51,723 bases of DNA from Stenotrophomonas sp. MMGLT7 (lineage in GTDB: Bacteria; Pseudomonadota; Gammaproteobacteria; Xanthomonadales; Xanthomonadaceae). The notes below the pieces were generated by a model. That model ran no database searches. It saw nothing but the letters and a program-made list of their open reading frames with translations, and was not told the DNA's origin. This document shows positions 35,680-43,545 of the stretch, piece after piece (position 1 is the first letter of the stretch; every line of letters starts with the position of its first letter). Position numbers and translations under genes: made by a program. The stretch covers positions 1-51,723 of the forward strand of contig NZ_JAJOZS010000016.1 in NCBI RefSeq assembly GCF_021168555.1, in the 5' to 3' direction.

Positions 35680-37971
35680 ATGTCCCGCCCCCTCCCGTAC
35701 GCCTCCCGCCGCGCCATAGGTGCCCTGCTCGTTCTGGCCATCGGCCTGGCAGGACCGGCCATCGCCGCCGCCCCGCCGCCGCTGATCCCGGTGCCGGCAT
35801 CGCTGCAGCCGGGCCAGGGCCAGTTCCAGCTGCGCGACGGCACCACGCTGCAGTCACGCGGCGAAGGCGCCGATGCGGCCGCGGACTATCTCGTGCGGAT
35901 GCTGCAACGCACCGGTGGGCCGACGCTCGCGCGCGGTACCGTAGCGGGCGCGGACATCACGATCGAGGTCGATCCGCGCGGCTTCGCCGCCGATGCGTCG
36001 CAGGAGGCCTACCGGCTGGACGTGTCCGCACGCGGCATCCGCATCGGCGCACCGCACGCACGCGGGCTGTTCTACGGCGCAGTGACGCTGTGGCAGCTCG
36101 CCACCGCCGGCGAGGGCGAAGGCACGGTGCGGATCCCCGCGCTGCGCATCGACGATGCCCCGCGCTTCGCCTGGCGCGGCTACATGCTCGATTCCGCGCG
36201 CCATTTCGAGAGCGTCGAGCAGATCGAGCGCCTGCTCGATGCCATGGCCATCCACAAGCTCAACGTGTTCCACTGGCACCTGACCGACGACCAGGGCTGG
36301 CGCCTGGAGATCAAGGCTTATCCGAAGCTGGCGCAGGTCGGCGGCTGCCGCGCGCAGACCGACGGCGATGGCGTCCCCTACTGCGGCTTCTACAGCCAGG
36401 AGCAGGTACGCCACATCGTGCGCTACGCTGCCGAGCGCCAGATCACCGTGGTCCCGGAGATCGACGTGCCCGGCCATGCCACCGCGGCGATCGCCGCCTA
36501 TCCGGAACTCGGCGTCACCGGCCGCGCCATGCCCGTCTCCAACGAGCGCGGCATCCACGCCAACCTGTTCAACGTGGAGGAATCCACCTTCCGTTTCCTG
36601 GACACGGTGCTGGGCGAGGTCGCCGACCTGTTCCCCGGCGCCTACGTGCACGTCGGCGGCGACGAAGCCATCAAGGAGCAGTGGAACGCATCGGCGCGGG
36701 TGCAGGCGCGCATGCGCGAACTCGGGCTGGGCGATGCCGACCAGCTGCAGAGCTACTTCATGGGACGCATGCAGGCCTCGCTCGACAGGCGCGGCAAGCG
36801 CCTGATCGGCTGGGACGAGATCCTCGACGGCGGCCTGCCGCCGCGCGCGGCGGTGATGTCCTGGCGCGGCGTGGAAGGCGGCGTCGAGGCCGCGCGCCTG
36901 GGCCACGACGTGGTGATGTCGCCCACCCGCAGCCTGTACCTGGACTACCTGCAGACGCGCTCGCCCAACGAACCGCACGGGCGCCTGGCATTGATCCCGC
37001 TGGACCGGTTCTACGCGTTCGAGCCGGTGCCCGAGCAGCTGCCGGCCGCGCAGCACCACCACATCCTCGGCCTGCAGGCCAACATGTGGACCGGCGACAG
37101 CGCCACCTTCGCCACCATCCAGCACAACACCTTCCCGCGCCTGGCGGCGATGGCCGAGACCGGCTGGAGCCCACGCGCGCGCAAGGACTACGCCGGCTTC
37201 CTGCAGCGCCTGCCGGCACAGCTGCAGCGCTACCGCCGGCTCGGCATCGCCTATGCGCAGACCCCGTTCGAGGTGCTGGCCGACGCAGAGCCGGGCGACG
37301 CCGCGGGCACCGCACGCGTGCGCCTGGATACGCCGCTGGACTACGAGATCCGCTACAGCCTCGACGGCGGCGCGCCATCCTCCGCTTCGCCCCGCTATAC
37401 CGGCCCGCTGCAGCTGCGGTTGCCGGCGCAACTGCGTGCGGCCACGTTCCATGACGGCCGCGCGCTGGGCCCGGTGGCCGCGTTCGCGCTGGACCCGGCC
37501 AGCCTGCTGCGCCGCGAGGAGGCCGCGATGGACGAATGCCCGGCGGCCAACGGCCCGGCGCTGCGCCTGGCGGGCAGCGCCGGCACCGATGGCAGGCGCC
37601 CGCTGTTCAACGTGGACATCATGACGCCGTGCTGGCTGTGGAAGAACGCGCCGACCGCCGGCATCGGTGCGGTGCGCGTGCATGCCGCACGCCTGCCCTA
37701 CACCTTCCGCCTGAGCCCGGAGGAAGAAAAGCGGCGGCGCTTCCTGCCCGCCGCCAGCGCCAACGGCGAACTGGACATCCGCGCCGGCGGCTGCGACGGC
37801 CCGGTGGTCGCCAGCGTACCGATGCCGGCGGCGACGCCGGCCGATGGCACGATCCAGGTACAGGCGCCGCTGGCCGCGACCGACGGCCGCCAGGATCTGT
37901 GCATCCGCTTCAGCGGCGACACCCGTCCGGCGATCTGGGCACTGGACCGGGTCGAGCTGCTGCCGCGCTGA
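35680..37971 (+). CDS. Beta-N-acetylhexosaminidase, GH20
   Basis: A 763-residue exported glycosidase that removes beta-linked terminal GlcNAc or GalNAc. Signal peptide about 1-30 (AIAA). The GH20b N-terminal domain is followed by the catalytic barrel with MLDSARHF, KLNVFHWHLTDDQGWRLEI and HVGGDEA, in which Asp328-Glu329 are the catalytic pair of substrate-assisted hydrolysis. The last 250 residues include a chitobiase/FN3-like part (about 540-600) and a further beta-rich region with four Cys that I cannot name. It supplies GlcNAc for the NagP-NagK-NagA-NagB-II route. Confidence 0.94.
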   Translation: MSRPLPYASRRAIGALLVLAIGLAGPAIAAAPPPLIPVPASLQPGQGQFQLRDGTTLQSRGEGADAAADYLVRMLQRTGGPTLARGTVAGADITIEVDPRGFAADASQEAYRLDVSARGIRIGAPHARGLFYGAVTLWQLATAGEGEGTVRIPALRIDDAPRFAWRGYMLDSARHFESVEQIERLLDAMAIHKLNVFHWHLTDDQGWRLEIKAYPKLAQVGGCRAQTDGDGVPYCGFYSQEQVRHIVRYAAERQITVVPEIDVPGHATAAIAAYPELGVTGRAMPVSNERGIHANLFNVEESTFRFLDTVLGEVADLFPGAYVHVGGDEAIKEQWNASARVQARMRELGLGDADQLQSYFMGRMQASLDRRGKRLIGWDEILDGGLPPRAAVMSWRGVEGGVEAARLGHDVVMSPTRSLYLDYLQTRSPNEPHGRLALIPLDRFYAFEPVPEQLPAAQHHHILGLQANMWTGDSATFATIQHNTFPRLAAMAETGWSPRARKDYAGFLQRLPAQLQRYRRLGIAYAQTPFEVLADAEPGDAAGTARVRLDTPLDYEIRYSLDGGAPSSASPRYTGPLQLRLPAQLRAATFHDGRALGPVAAFALDPASLLRREEAAMDECPAANGPALRLAGSAGTDGRRPLFNVDIMTPCWLWKNAPTAGIGAVRVHAARLPYTFRLSPEEEKRRRFLPAASANGELDIRAGGCDGPVVASVPMPAATPADGTIQVQAPLAATDGRQDLCIRFSGDTRPAIWALDRVELLPR

Positions 37972-38015
37972 GCGAGCTTGGCCAGGCCACGCGGATCGCC
38001 ACTGCGGGGGGCCCT

Positions 38016-38082
38016 GTAGGAGCGACTTCAATCGCGATGAGGCTTCACCGGCAAGGCCCTTCGCGACTGAAGTCGCTCCTAC
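38016..38082. repeat. GTAG palindromic repeat, diverged centre
   Basis: Left arm GTAGGAGCGACTTCAATCGC and right arm GCGACTGAAGTCGCTCCTAC around a changed centre (TTCACCGGCAA in place of CTACCGGTAG). Lies between the convergent hexosaminidase and namZ genes. Confidence 0.9.
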
Positions 38083-38135
38083 GGGGGCGACACGCCAGGA
38101 GGAGGCACGCCAGGAGCCGGCACGCCGAACCGCCC

Positions 38136-39398
38136 TCAGTACAGCAGGTAGCGTCGCCGCAGTTCCTCGAAGCGCCCCAGGTCCGCCTGCCAGCGCGCCT
38201 CGATCGCCGCCAGCGGTTCGCCGCGCTCGATCGACTCGCGGATCCAGGCATTGCCGGCCAGCTTGTCGAAGAACGGCGGCTCGCCGGGCAGGAAGCGGAA
38301 CTGCCCGGGATACAGGTCGTGCAGCGTCTTCAGCAGCGCCAGTCCGGTACGCACCGGCAGGAAGGCATTGCGGTCCACGACATGGATCTGCACCCCTCCG
38401 CAGGGCACGCCGGCATGCTTGGAGAAGGTCGGGGTGAAGGCGATGGGACGGAAGCGCACGCCCGGCAGCCCTAGTGCGTTCATGCGCGTCGCCAGCACCT
38501 GCGCATCGACGAACGGCGCGCCGACGATCTCGAACGGGCGGGTGGTGCCGCGCCCCTCGGACAGGTTGGTGCCTTCGAACAGGCCGGTCCCCGGATACAC
38601 CAGCGCGGTGTCCGGCGTGGGCATGTTCGGCGACGGCGGAATCCACGGCAGGGTCGAGCGCAGCGGCTGCTCGCCGCGACGCCAGCCCTGCATCGGCACC
38701 ACCTGCAGCTGCGCGCCGATGCCGAAGGCGTCGTTGAACAGCCGCGCCAGCTCGCCGATGGTCATGCCGTGGCGCAACGGGATCGGGAACATGCCGACGA
38801 ACGAGGCGAACCCAGGCTCCAGCACAGGCCCTTCAACGCGCTCGCCGCCCAGCGGCTCGGGCCGGTCCAGCACCACGATCGGAATGCCGGCGCGCCTGGC
38901 CGCGCGCATCGCCCCGGCCAGGGTGTAGGGATAGGTGTAGAAACGCGCGCCCACATCCTGGATGTCGAACACCAGCACGTCCACGCCATCGAGCATCGCC
39001 GGCGTCGGCTCGCGGGTCTGTCCGTACAGGCTGTACACCGGCAACCCGGTGGCAGGATCGCGCGAGGAATCCACGTGCTCGCCGGCCTGCACGTCGCCGC
39101 GCACGCCGTGCTCGGGACCGAACAGTGCCACCAGTTCGAAGTCCGGCCGCCGTGCCAGCAGGTCGACGTCGCTGCGCAGCGCGGAGTCGGCGCCGGTCAT
39201 GTTGGTGATCAGGCCCACGCGCTTGCCGCGCAGCAGTTCCGGCCGTTCGCGCAGCAGCACCTCGATGCCCAGCCGCGGCGCGACGGCGGCGCAGTCGCAG
39301 GGAACGGCTGCCGTGGCGACGGGAACGGACGCAGCGGCCAACGGCGACAGCGCGAGCAAGGCGAACAGCGGACGAAGTAGCGTTGGGCGGAGCGGCAT
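38136..39398 (-). CDS. namZ: Exo-beta-N-acetylmuramidase (NamZ, DUF1343)
   Basis: Cleaves MurNAc from the non-reducing end of peptidoglycan fragments, as shown for Bacillus subtilis NamZ. The 420-residue protein has a signal peptide (about 1-31), then the DUF1343 fold: GLITNMTGADSALRSDVDLL, LFGPEHGVRGDVQAGEHVDS, VFDIQDVGARFYTYPYTLAGAM, LDRPEPLGGERVEGP and YPGTGLFEGTNLSEGRGTTRPFE. The ATG at 39398 has GAGG six bases upstream. It is divergent from an exported MurQ-like gene, with a NagR-type operator between them. In B. subtilis namZ is grouped with murQ and amiE, the same functions that appear here. Confidence 0.92.
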   Translation of the reverse strand: MPLRPTLLRPLFALLALSPLAAASVPVATAAVPCDCAAVAPRLGIEVLLRERPELLRGKRVGLITNMTGADSALRSDVDLLARRPDFELVALFGPEHGVRGDVQAGEHVDSSRDPATGLPVYSLYGQTREPTPAMLDGVDVLVFDIQDVGARFYTYPYTLAGAMRAARRAGIPIVVLDRPEPLGGERVEGPVLEPGFASFVGMFPIPLRHGMTIGELARLFNDAFGIGAQLQVVPMQGWRRGEQPLRSTLPWIPPSPNMPTPDTALVYPGTGLFEGTNLSEGRGTTRPFEIVGAPFVDAQVLATRMNALGLPGVRFRPIAFTPTFSKHAGVPCGGVQIHVVDRNAFLPVRTGLALLKTLHDLYPGQFRFLPGEPPFFDKLAGNAWIRESIERGEPLAAIEARWQADLGRFEELRRRYLLY

Positions 39399-39452
39399 GG
39401 CGGACCTCGAAGCGCGCTGCCGGCACGCGCCGGAACTGCGCAGGAGAAGGTT

Positions 39453-39466
39453 TGACATCGTTGTCT
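39453..39466. promoter_or_regulatory. NagR-type operator between namZ and the exported SIS gene
   Basis: TGACATCGTTGTCT matches the site at 31700-31713 in 13 of 14 positions. It is 55 bases before the namZ ATG and 105 before the SIS gene, and beside a TATATA-like -10 for namZ. It links the peptidoglycan-sugar genes to GlcNAc control. Confidence 0.65.
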
Positions 39467-39570
39467 TCGCTCTATATACCACAGGGGCAGACACCGGCGC
39501 CGGGGGCCGCCGCTGCACCGCCCAGACACGCACCCGCCCGAGCCTTGTCCAAAGACGCGAACCCGAGCCC

Positions 39571-41631
39571 ATGCCCTCCATGAAGTCCGCCGCGATGCTG
39601 CTCTGCCTCTGCCTGTCGTCCATCTCCCTGCCCGCCGCCGCCGATTCGCGGCTGGGCGTGCCTCCGTCCGCGCAATCGCAGGACTACCTGGCCAGCAAGG
39701 GCCAGTTCCAGCTGCACACGCTGCTGACCGAGCAGCGGCACCCGCGTACCTGGGACCTCAGCCGGGTCGCCGCCGGCGACACCACCGCCGCGCTGGCGCA
39801 GCTGCTGTCGGTGGACGAGGATGTGGCCCTGGCGCTGCGGCAGGTCGCCGACGATCCTGCACGCCTGGCCACGCTGGAGCGGGCCTCGGCGTCGGTGCAG
39901 GCCGCGCTGCGCGGCGGCCACCGCATCTACTTCTACGGCACCGGCTCCACCGGGCGCCTGGCCGAGACCCTGGAAAGCGGGCTGTGGCGGCCTTTCTGGC
40001 AGCGCGCGGCGGCCTCGCCGGCGTGGCCGCGCATCGCCGCCGCCCTGCCCGGTGCCGGCGAGCGCGTGCGTGGCGAGATCACCGGCGGCGACCGTGCCCT
40101 GATCAGCTCGCTGGAAGGCTTCGAGGACCTGCCGCTGATCGGCGAGCTGCAATTGCAGGACAACGCCATCGGCCCGCAGGACGTGGTGTTCGCGGTCACC
40201 GAAGGCGGCGAGACCTCCGCGGTGATCGGCACCGCCCTGGCCGCGGCGGCGCAGCCGGGCGCGCACGCGCAGCGCACATGGTTCGTCTACAACAATCCCG
40301 ACGCGGTGCTGCGGCCGTTCGAGCGCAGCCGCCGCGTGCTCGACGACACCCGCATCGGCAAGATCGCGCTGCCGACCGGGCCGCAGGCGATCACCGGCTC
40401 CACCCGCATGCAGGCCACCACCACCAGCCTGTACGTGCTCGGCGTGGTGCTGGAGGACGCGGTGGCGCAGGTGCTCGGCACGACGCTGCCGACCGACGAG
40501 ATGGCCGCGCTGGGCTTCGCCCCCGGCACCGGCATCGCCGAACGCCTGCGCGGCTTTGCCGACATCCAGCGCCGCGTGGCCGCCGCCGCGCCGCGGCTGG
40601 CCAGCTGGACCGACCTGGAGGCGCGCGCCTATGCCGGCGGCCACCACGCCACCTATCTGGCGCAGCGCGCGCTGATGCCGGTGTTCGTAGACGTCACCGA
40701 ACGCGCGCCGACCTTCCGGCTGGCGCCGCTGGACCCGGTGGATGCGCCGCAGCGGCGCTCGTGGATCCAGGTGTGGGCACCGCTGGAGGATCCGCAGGCG
40801 GCCTGGCAGGCGCTGCTGCAGCGGCCGTTCCATGGCCTGGACCCGCAGCGCTACCGCGCTCCATTCGAGCAGCGCATCGACGATCCCTACCTGCGCCAGG
40901 CGGCGCTGCGCAGCCTGGCCTCGGCCGGCGCCGAGCAGCAGGCGCTGTACGACCTGGCCTACTCGACGCGCAACCGCGAGCGCAGCGGCCCGCAGCGCGG
41001 CGACCTCGGTACCCTGGTGTTGCTCGGCGAGCCCACCCTGACCCCGCTGCAGCAGCAGTGGCTGCACGACTTCGACGCCGCCGGGGCCGGGCTGGCGGTG
41101 GTCGCGGTCGGCAGCGGCCCGCTGTCGCCGGCGGTGCTGCAGGCGCTGTCCACGCTGTCGCGGCCGGTGCCGCTGATCGCCGTGCAGGTACCGCAGCGCG
41201 ATGCCTTCGGCCTGGACCAGGCCATCGCCCTGAAGATGCTGCTCAACGCCCACTCCACCGCCGTCATGGCCAAGCTGGGGCGCGTGGTCGGCAACACCAT
41301 GACCGCGGTGCAGCCGGGCAACCTCAAGCTGATCGGGCGTGCGACCTACCTGATCCAGTCGCACGTCAACGGCGTGCTCGGCACCGCCGCTTGGCAGGCC
41401 CGCCACGGTGCGACGCCGGCGCTGGACTACGCCGAGGCCAACGCGGTGCTGTTCGAGGCGATCGACCGCCGCGCCGCGATGGCGGAGGCCGAGCGCGTGC
41501 CCGAGGTCGAGCTGGCGGTGGTGGCGATCCTGGAGGGACTCGCCCACGGCACCGCGCTGGACTGGGACGGCGCGGCGCGCATCGTGCACCGCCAGGGCCT
41601 GAACGGCTACCTGGCCGGCTACGCCGACTGA
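39571..41631 (+). CDS. Exported double-SIS protein, MurQ/GKRP-like (possible MurNAc etherase)
   Basis: A 686-residue protein with a signal peptide (MKSAAMLLCLCLSS... PAAA, about 1-24) ahead of a fold related to MurNAc-6-phosphate etherase MurQ and to vertebrate glucokinase regulatory protein. Seen in order: LHTLLTEQRHPRTWDLS (MurQ-type N-terminus), GTGSTGR (123-129), ITGGDRALISSLEGFED with Glu185 aligning with catalytic Glu114 of E. coli MurQ, GPQAITGSTRMQA (270-282), a second SIS region, LKMLLNAHSTAVMAKLGRVVGNTM and a C-terminal three-helix cap. The Glu83 equivalent is not clearly kept. MurQ is cytoplasmic and about 300 residues; this is twice as long and apparently periplasmic. An in-frame GTG at 39658 would remove the signal. 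Divergent from namZ; overlaps the next frame by TGATG. Confidence 0.85.
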   Translation: MPSMKSAAMLLCLCLSSISLPAAADSRLGVPPSAQSQDYLASKGQFQLHTLLTEQRHPRTWDLSRVAAGDTTAALAQLLSVDEDVALALRQVADDPARLATLERASASVQAALRGGHRIYFYGTGSTGRLAETLESGLWRPFWQRAAASPAWPRIAAALPGAGERVRGEITGGDRALISSLEGFEDLPLIGELQLQDNAIGPQDVVFAVTEGGETSAVIGTALAAAAQPGAHAQRTWFVYNNPDAVLRPFERSRRVLDDTRIGKIALPTGPQAITGSTRMQATTTSLYVLGVVLEDAVAQVLGTTLPTDEMAALGFAPGTGIAERLRGFADIQRRVAAAAPRLASWTDLEARAYAGGHHATYLAQRALMPVFVDVTERAPTFRLAPLDPVDAPQRRSWIQVWAPLEDPQAAWQALLQRPFHGLDPQRYRAPFEQRIDDPYLRQAALRSLASAGAEQQALYDLAYSTRNRERSGPQRGDLGTLVLLGEPTLTPLQQQWLHDFDAAGAGLAVVAVGSGPLSPAVLQALSTLSRPVPLIAVQVPQRDAFGLDQAIALKMLLNAHSTAVMAKLGRVVGNTMTAVQPGNLKLIGRATYLIQSHVNGVLGTAAWQARHGATPALDYAEANAVLFEAIDRRAAMAEAERVPEVELAVVAILEGLAHGTALDWDGAARIVHRQGLNGYLAGYAD

Positions 41632-41741
41632 TGGCGCCTTCGCGCGCGCGTGCCGTAGAGCCGAGCTCGTGCTTGCATCCCCCTTCGGGGCTCGGCTGCA
41701 CAGGCATCCGAAGCCGCAAGCCGCCGGGCAAGTCCGGCGCC

Positions 41742-43118
41742 ATGCCACCGCCACGGGTTCGGCGGCGAGGCCCAGCTGCGCCTGCTGCCCGGCACCGCGT
41801 CGCGCTGCTGCTGGCACTGCTGGTCACGCTCCCGGCCACTGCCGCGCCGCTGCTGCCGCGCGCGGACAGCGTGCAGGCGGCGGGGTTTTCCGCCGCCGGC
41901 CTGGACGCGATCGATCGCTCGATCCAGGCGCAGGTCGACGCCGGCTTCCCCGGCGCGGTGCTGGCGATCGTGCGCGACGGGCGCCTGGTCAAGCTGCGCG
42001 CCTATGGCTACGCCCAGCGCTACGACGCCCATGGCGCCCTGGCCCGGCCACAGCCGATGCGCGCCGACACGATCTTCGACCTGGCCTCCAACACCAAGAT
42101 GTACGCCACCGTCTTCGCGCTGCAGCGGCTGGCCTGGGAGGGACGCGTGGACGTCGATGCGCCGGTGGCGCGCTACCTGCCCGAGTTCGCCGACGCCGCC
42201 GATCCGCGCAGGGCGCGGATACGCGTGGCCGACCTGCTGCGGCACAGCGCCGGCTTCGCCGCCGACGTGCCGTTCCACGATCCGGCCACGGCCGGTCCCC
42301 GCTTCTCGCAGCAGCGCGCGCGCACCGAGGCGCTGCTGCCGAAGCTGCCGCTGGACTATCCCGCCGGCAGCCGCAACCTCTACAGCGACACCGACTTCAT
42401 GCTCGCGGGGATGATCGTCGAGCGCATCACCGGCCAGCGCCTGGACCGCTACCTCGACGACACCTTCTACCGGCCGCTCGGGCTGCAGCGCACCGGCTTC
42501 GCGCCGCTGGCCGCCGGCAAGGGCCTGACCCGCGTGGACTTCGCCGCCACCGAGCCGCAGGGCAACAGCCGCGGCGGCAGCGTCGACTTCCCCGGCATCC
42601 GCCGCGATACGCTGCGCGGCCAGGTGCACGACGAGAAGGCCTACTACGCGATGGGGCAGGTCTCCGGGCATGCCGGGCTGTTCTCGGATGCCGAGGAACT
42701 GGCGGTGCTGGTGCAGTTGACGCTCGACGGCGGCGAACGTGGCGGACACCGCTACTTCGACGCGGCCACCCTGTCCCGCTTCACCGCGCCGGCCGGCCCC
42801 GACCCCAGCTACGGGCTGGGCTGGCGGCTCAACCGCGGCGACGGCCTGCGCTGGATGTTCGGCCGCTGCGCATCGGCCCGCGCCTACGGCCACACCGGCT
42901 GGACCGGAACCCTGACCCTGGCCGATCCCGCGCATCGCCTGGCCATCGTGCTGCTGACCAACAAGAAGAACACCCCGGTCGTCGATCCCGGCCGCGACCG
43001 CAACCGCTTCGCCGGCGACGGCTTCGCGATCGCGCGCTACGGCAGCGTGGTCGATGCGGTCTACGCCGCGATCGACGGCGGCAGCGGCGGCGTGCCGCAT
43101 TGCACGCCCCAGCAGTAG
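41742..43118 (+). CDS. Exported serine hydrolase, beta-lactamase/AmiE type
   Basis: A 458-residue penicillin-binding-protein-fold hydrolase. An Arg-rich n-region and hydrophobic stretch (to about TLPATAA) make an export signal. Active-site motifs are SNTK in FDLASNTKMYATV, YSDTDF in the YxN position and HTGWTGT in the KTG position. Its neighbours (namZ, MurQ-like) suggest the AmiE role, removal of the peptide from MurNAc-peptides as in Bacillus subtilis, rather than antibiotic resistance; the family also includes esterases and D-aminopeptidases. The start could instead be the ATG at 41631, which overlaps the upstream stop (TGATG) and adds 37 residues. Confidence 0.85.
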   Translation: MPPPRVRRRGPAAPAARHRVALLLALLVTLPATAAPLLPRADSVQAAGFSAAGLDAIDRSIQAQVDAGFPGAVLAIVRDGRLVKLRAYGYAQRYDAHGALARPQPMRADTIFDLASNTKMYATVFALQRLAWEGRVDVDAPVARYLPEFADAADPRRARIRVADLLRHSAGFAADVPFHDPATAGPRFSQQRARTEALLPKLPLDYPAGSRNLYSDTDFMLAGMIVERITGQRLDRYLDDTFYRPLGLQRTGFAPLAAGKGLTRVDFAATEPQGNSRGGSVDFPGIRRDTLRGQVHDEKAYYAMGQVSGHAGLFSDAEELAVLVQLTLDGGERGGHRYFDAATLSRFTAPAGPDPSYGLGWRLNRGDGLRWMFGRCASARAYGHTGWTGTLTLADPAHRLAIVLLTNKKNTPVVDPGRDRNRFAGDGFAIARYGSVVDAVYAAIDGGSGGVPHCTPQQ

Positions 43119-43134
43119 GCCGCGGAGCGCGCGC

Positions 43135-43545
43135 TCAACGCCTGCCGGCGCCGCCGCCGAACAGCCGGCCGTCGACCCACTGCAGGCAGTTGCGCAGCGG
43201 CGTCGGCAGCAGCGCCAGTCCCGCCAGCACGCCCGCGGTATCGGCCAGGGCGTCGAGCACGTCGGCCGAACGGTTCGCCGTCAAGGTCCCCTGCGCGACC
43301 TCGATGGCCACGCCCAGCAGCACCAGTCCGAGCATGGCCCGCAGCAGCGCGCGGCGCCCGGCGAACAGTTGCACCGCCCCCCACGAGAGCAGGAAGTAGG
43401 CGAGGAAATGCTCGACCTTGTCGCTGCCCGACGGCAGCGACAGCGGCGCCGGCGGCGTCAGGCAGGCCACGATCACCGCGACGATCGCCGCGATCCACAG
43501 GCCCAGCCACAGCCCGGGCCGGCGCAGGGGGCGCAGCGCCGCCAT
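43135..43545 (-). CDS. VanZ-like small membrane protein
   Basis: A 136-residue protein with four hydrophobic segments. The SGSDKVEHFLAYFLLSWGAV and GVAIEVAQGTLTANRSADVLDALADTAGVLAG segments are the VanZ-family pattern (KxxHxxxY and the RxxxxxDxxxNxxG-like stretch). The family's biochemical role is unsettled, although VanZ gives low-level teicoplanin resistance in enterococci. Its ATG overlaps the stop of the upstream methyltransferase gene (TGATG), so the two are translated together. Function here unknown. Confidence 0.82.
   Translation of the reverse strand: MAALRPLRRPGLWLGLWIAAIVAVIVACLTPPAPLSLPSGSDKVEHFLAYFLLSWGAVQLFAGRRALLRAMLGLVLLGVAIEVAQGTLTANRSADVLDALADTAGVLAGLALLPTPLRNCLQWVDGRLFGGGAGRR

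Noticed and set aside
41742-43118. Class C beta-lactamase (resistance gene)
   Set aside because: The SxxK motif is present, but HTG replaces KTG and the neighbours are MurNAc-related genes; an AmiE/esterase-type hydrolase is more likely.
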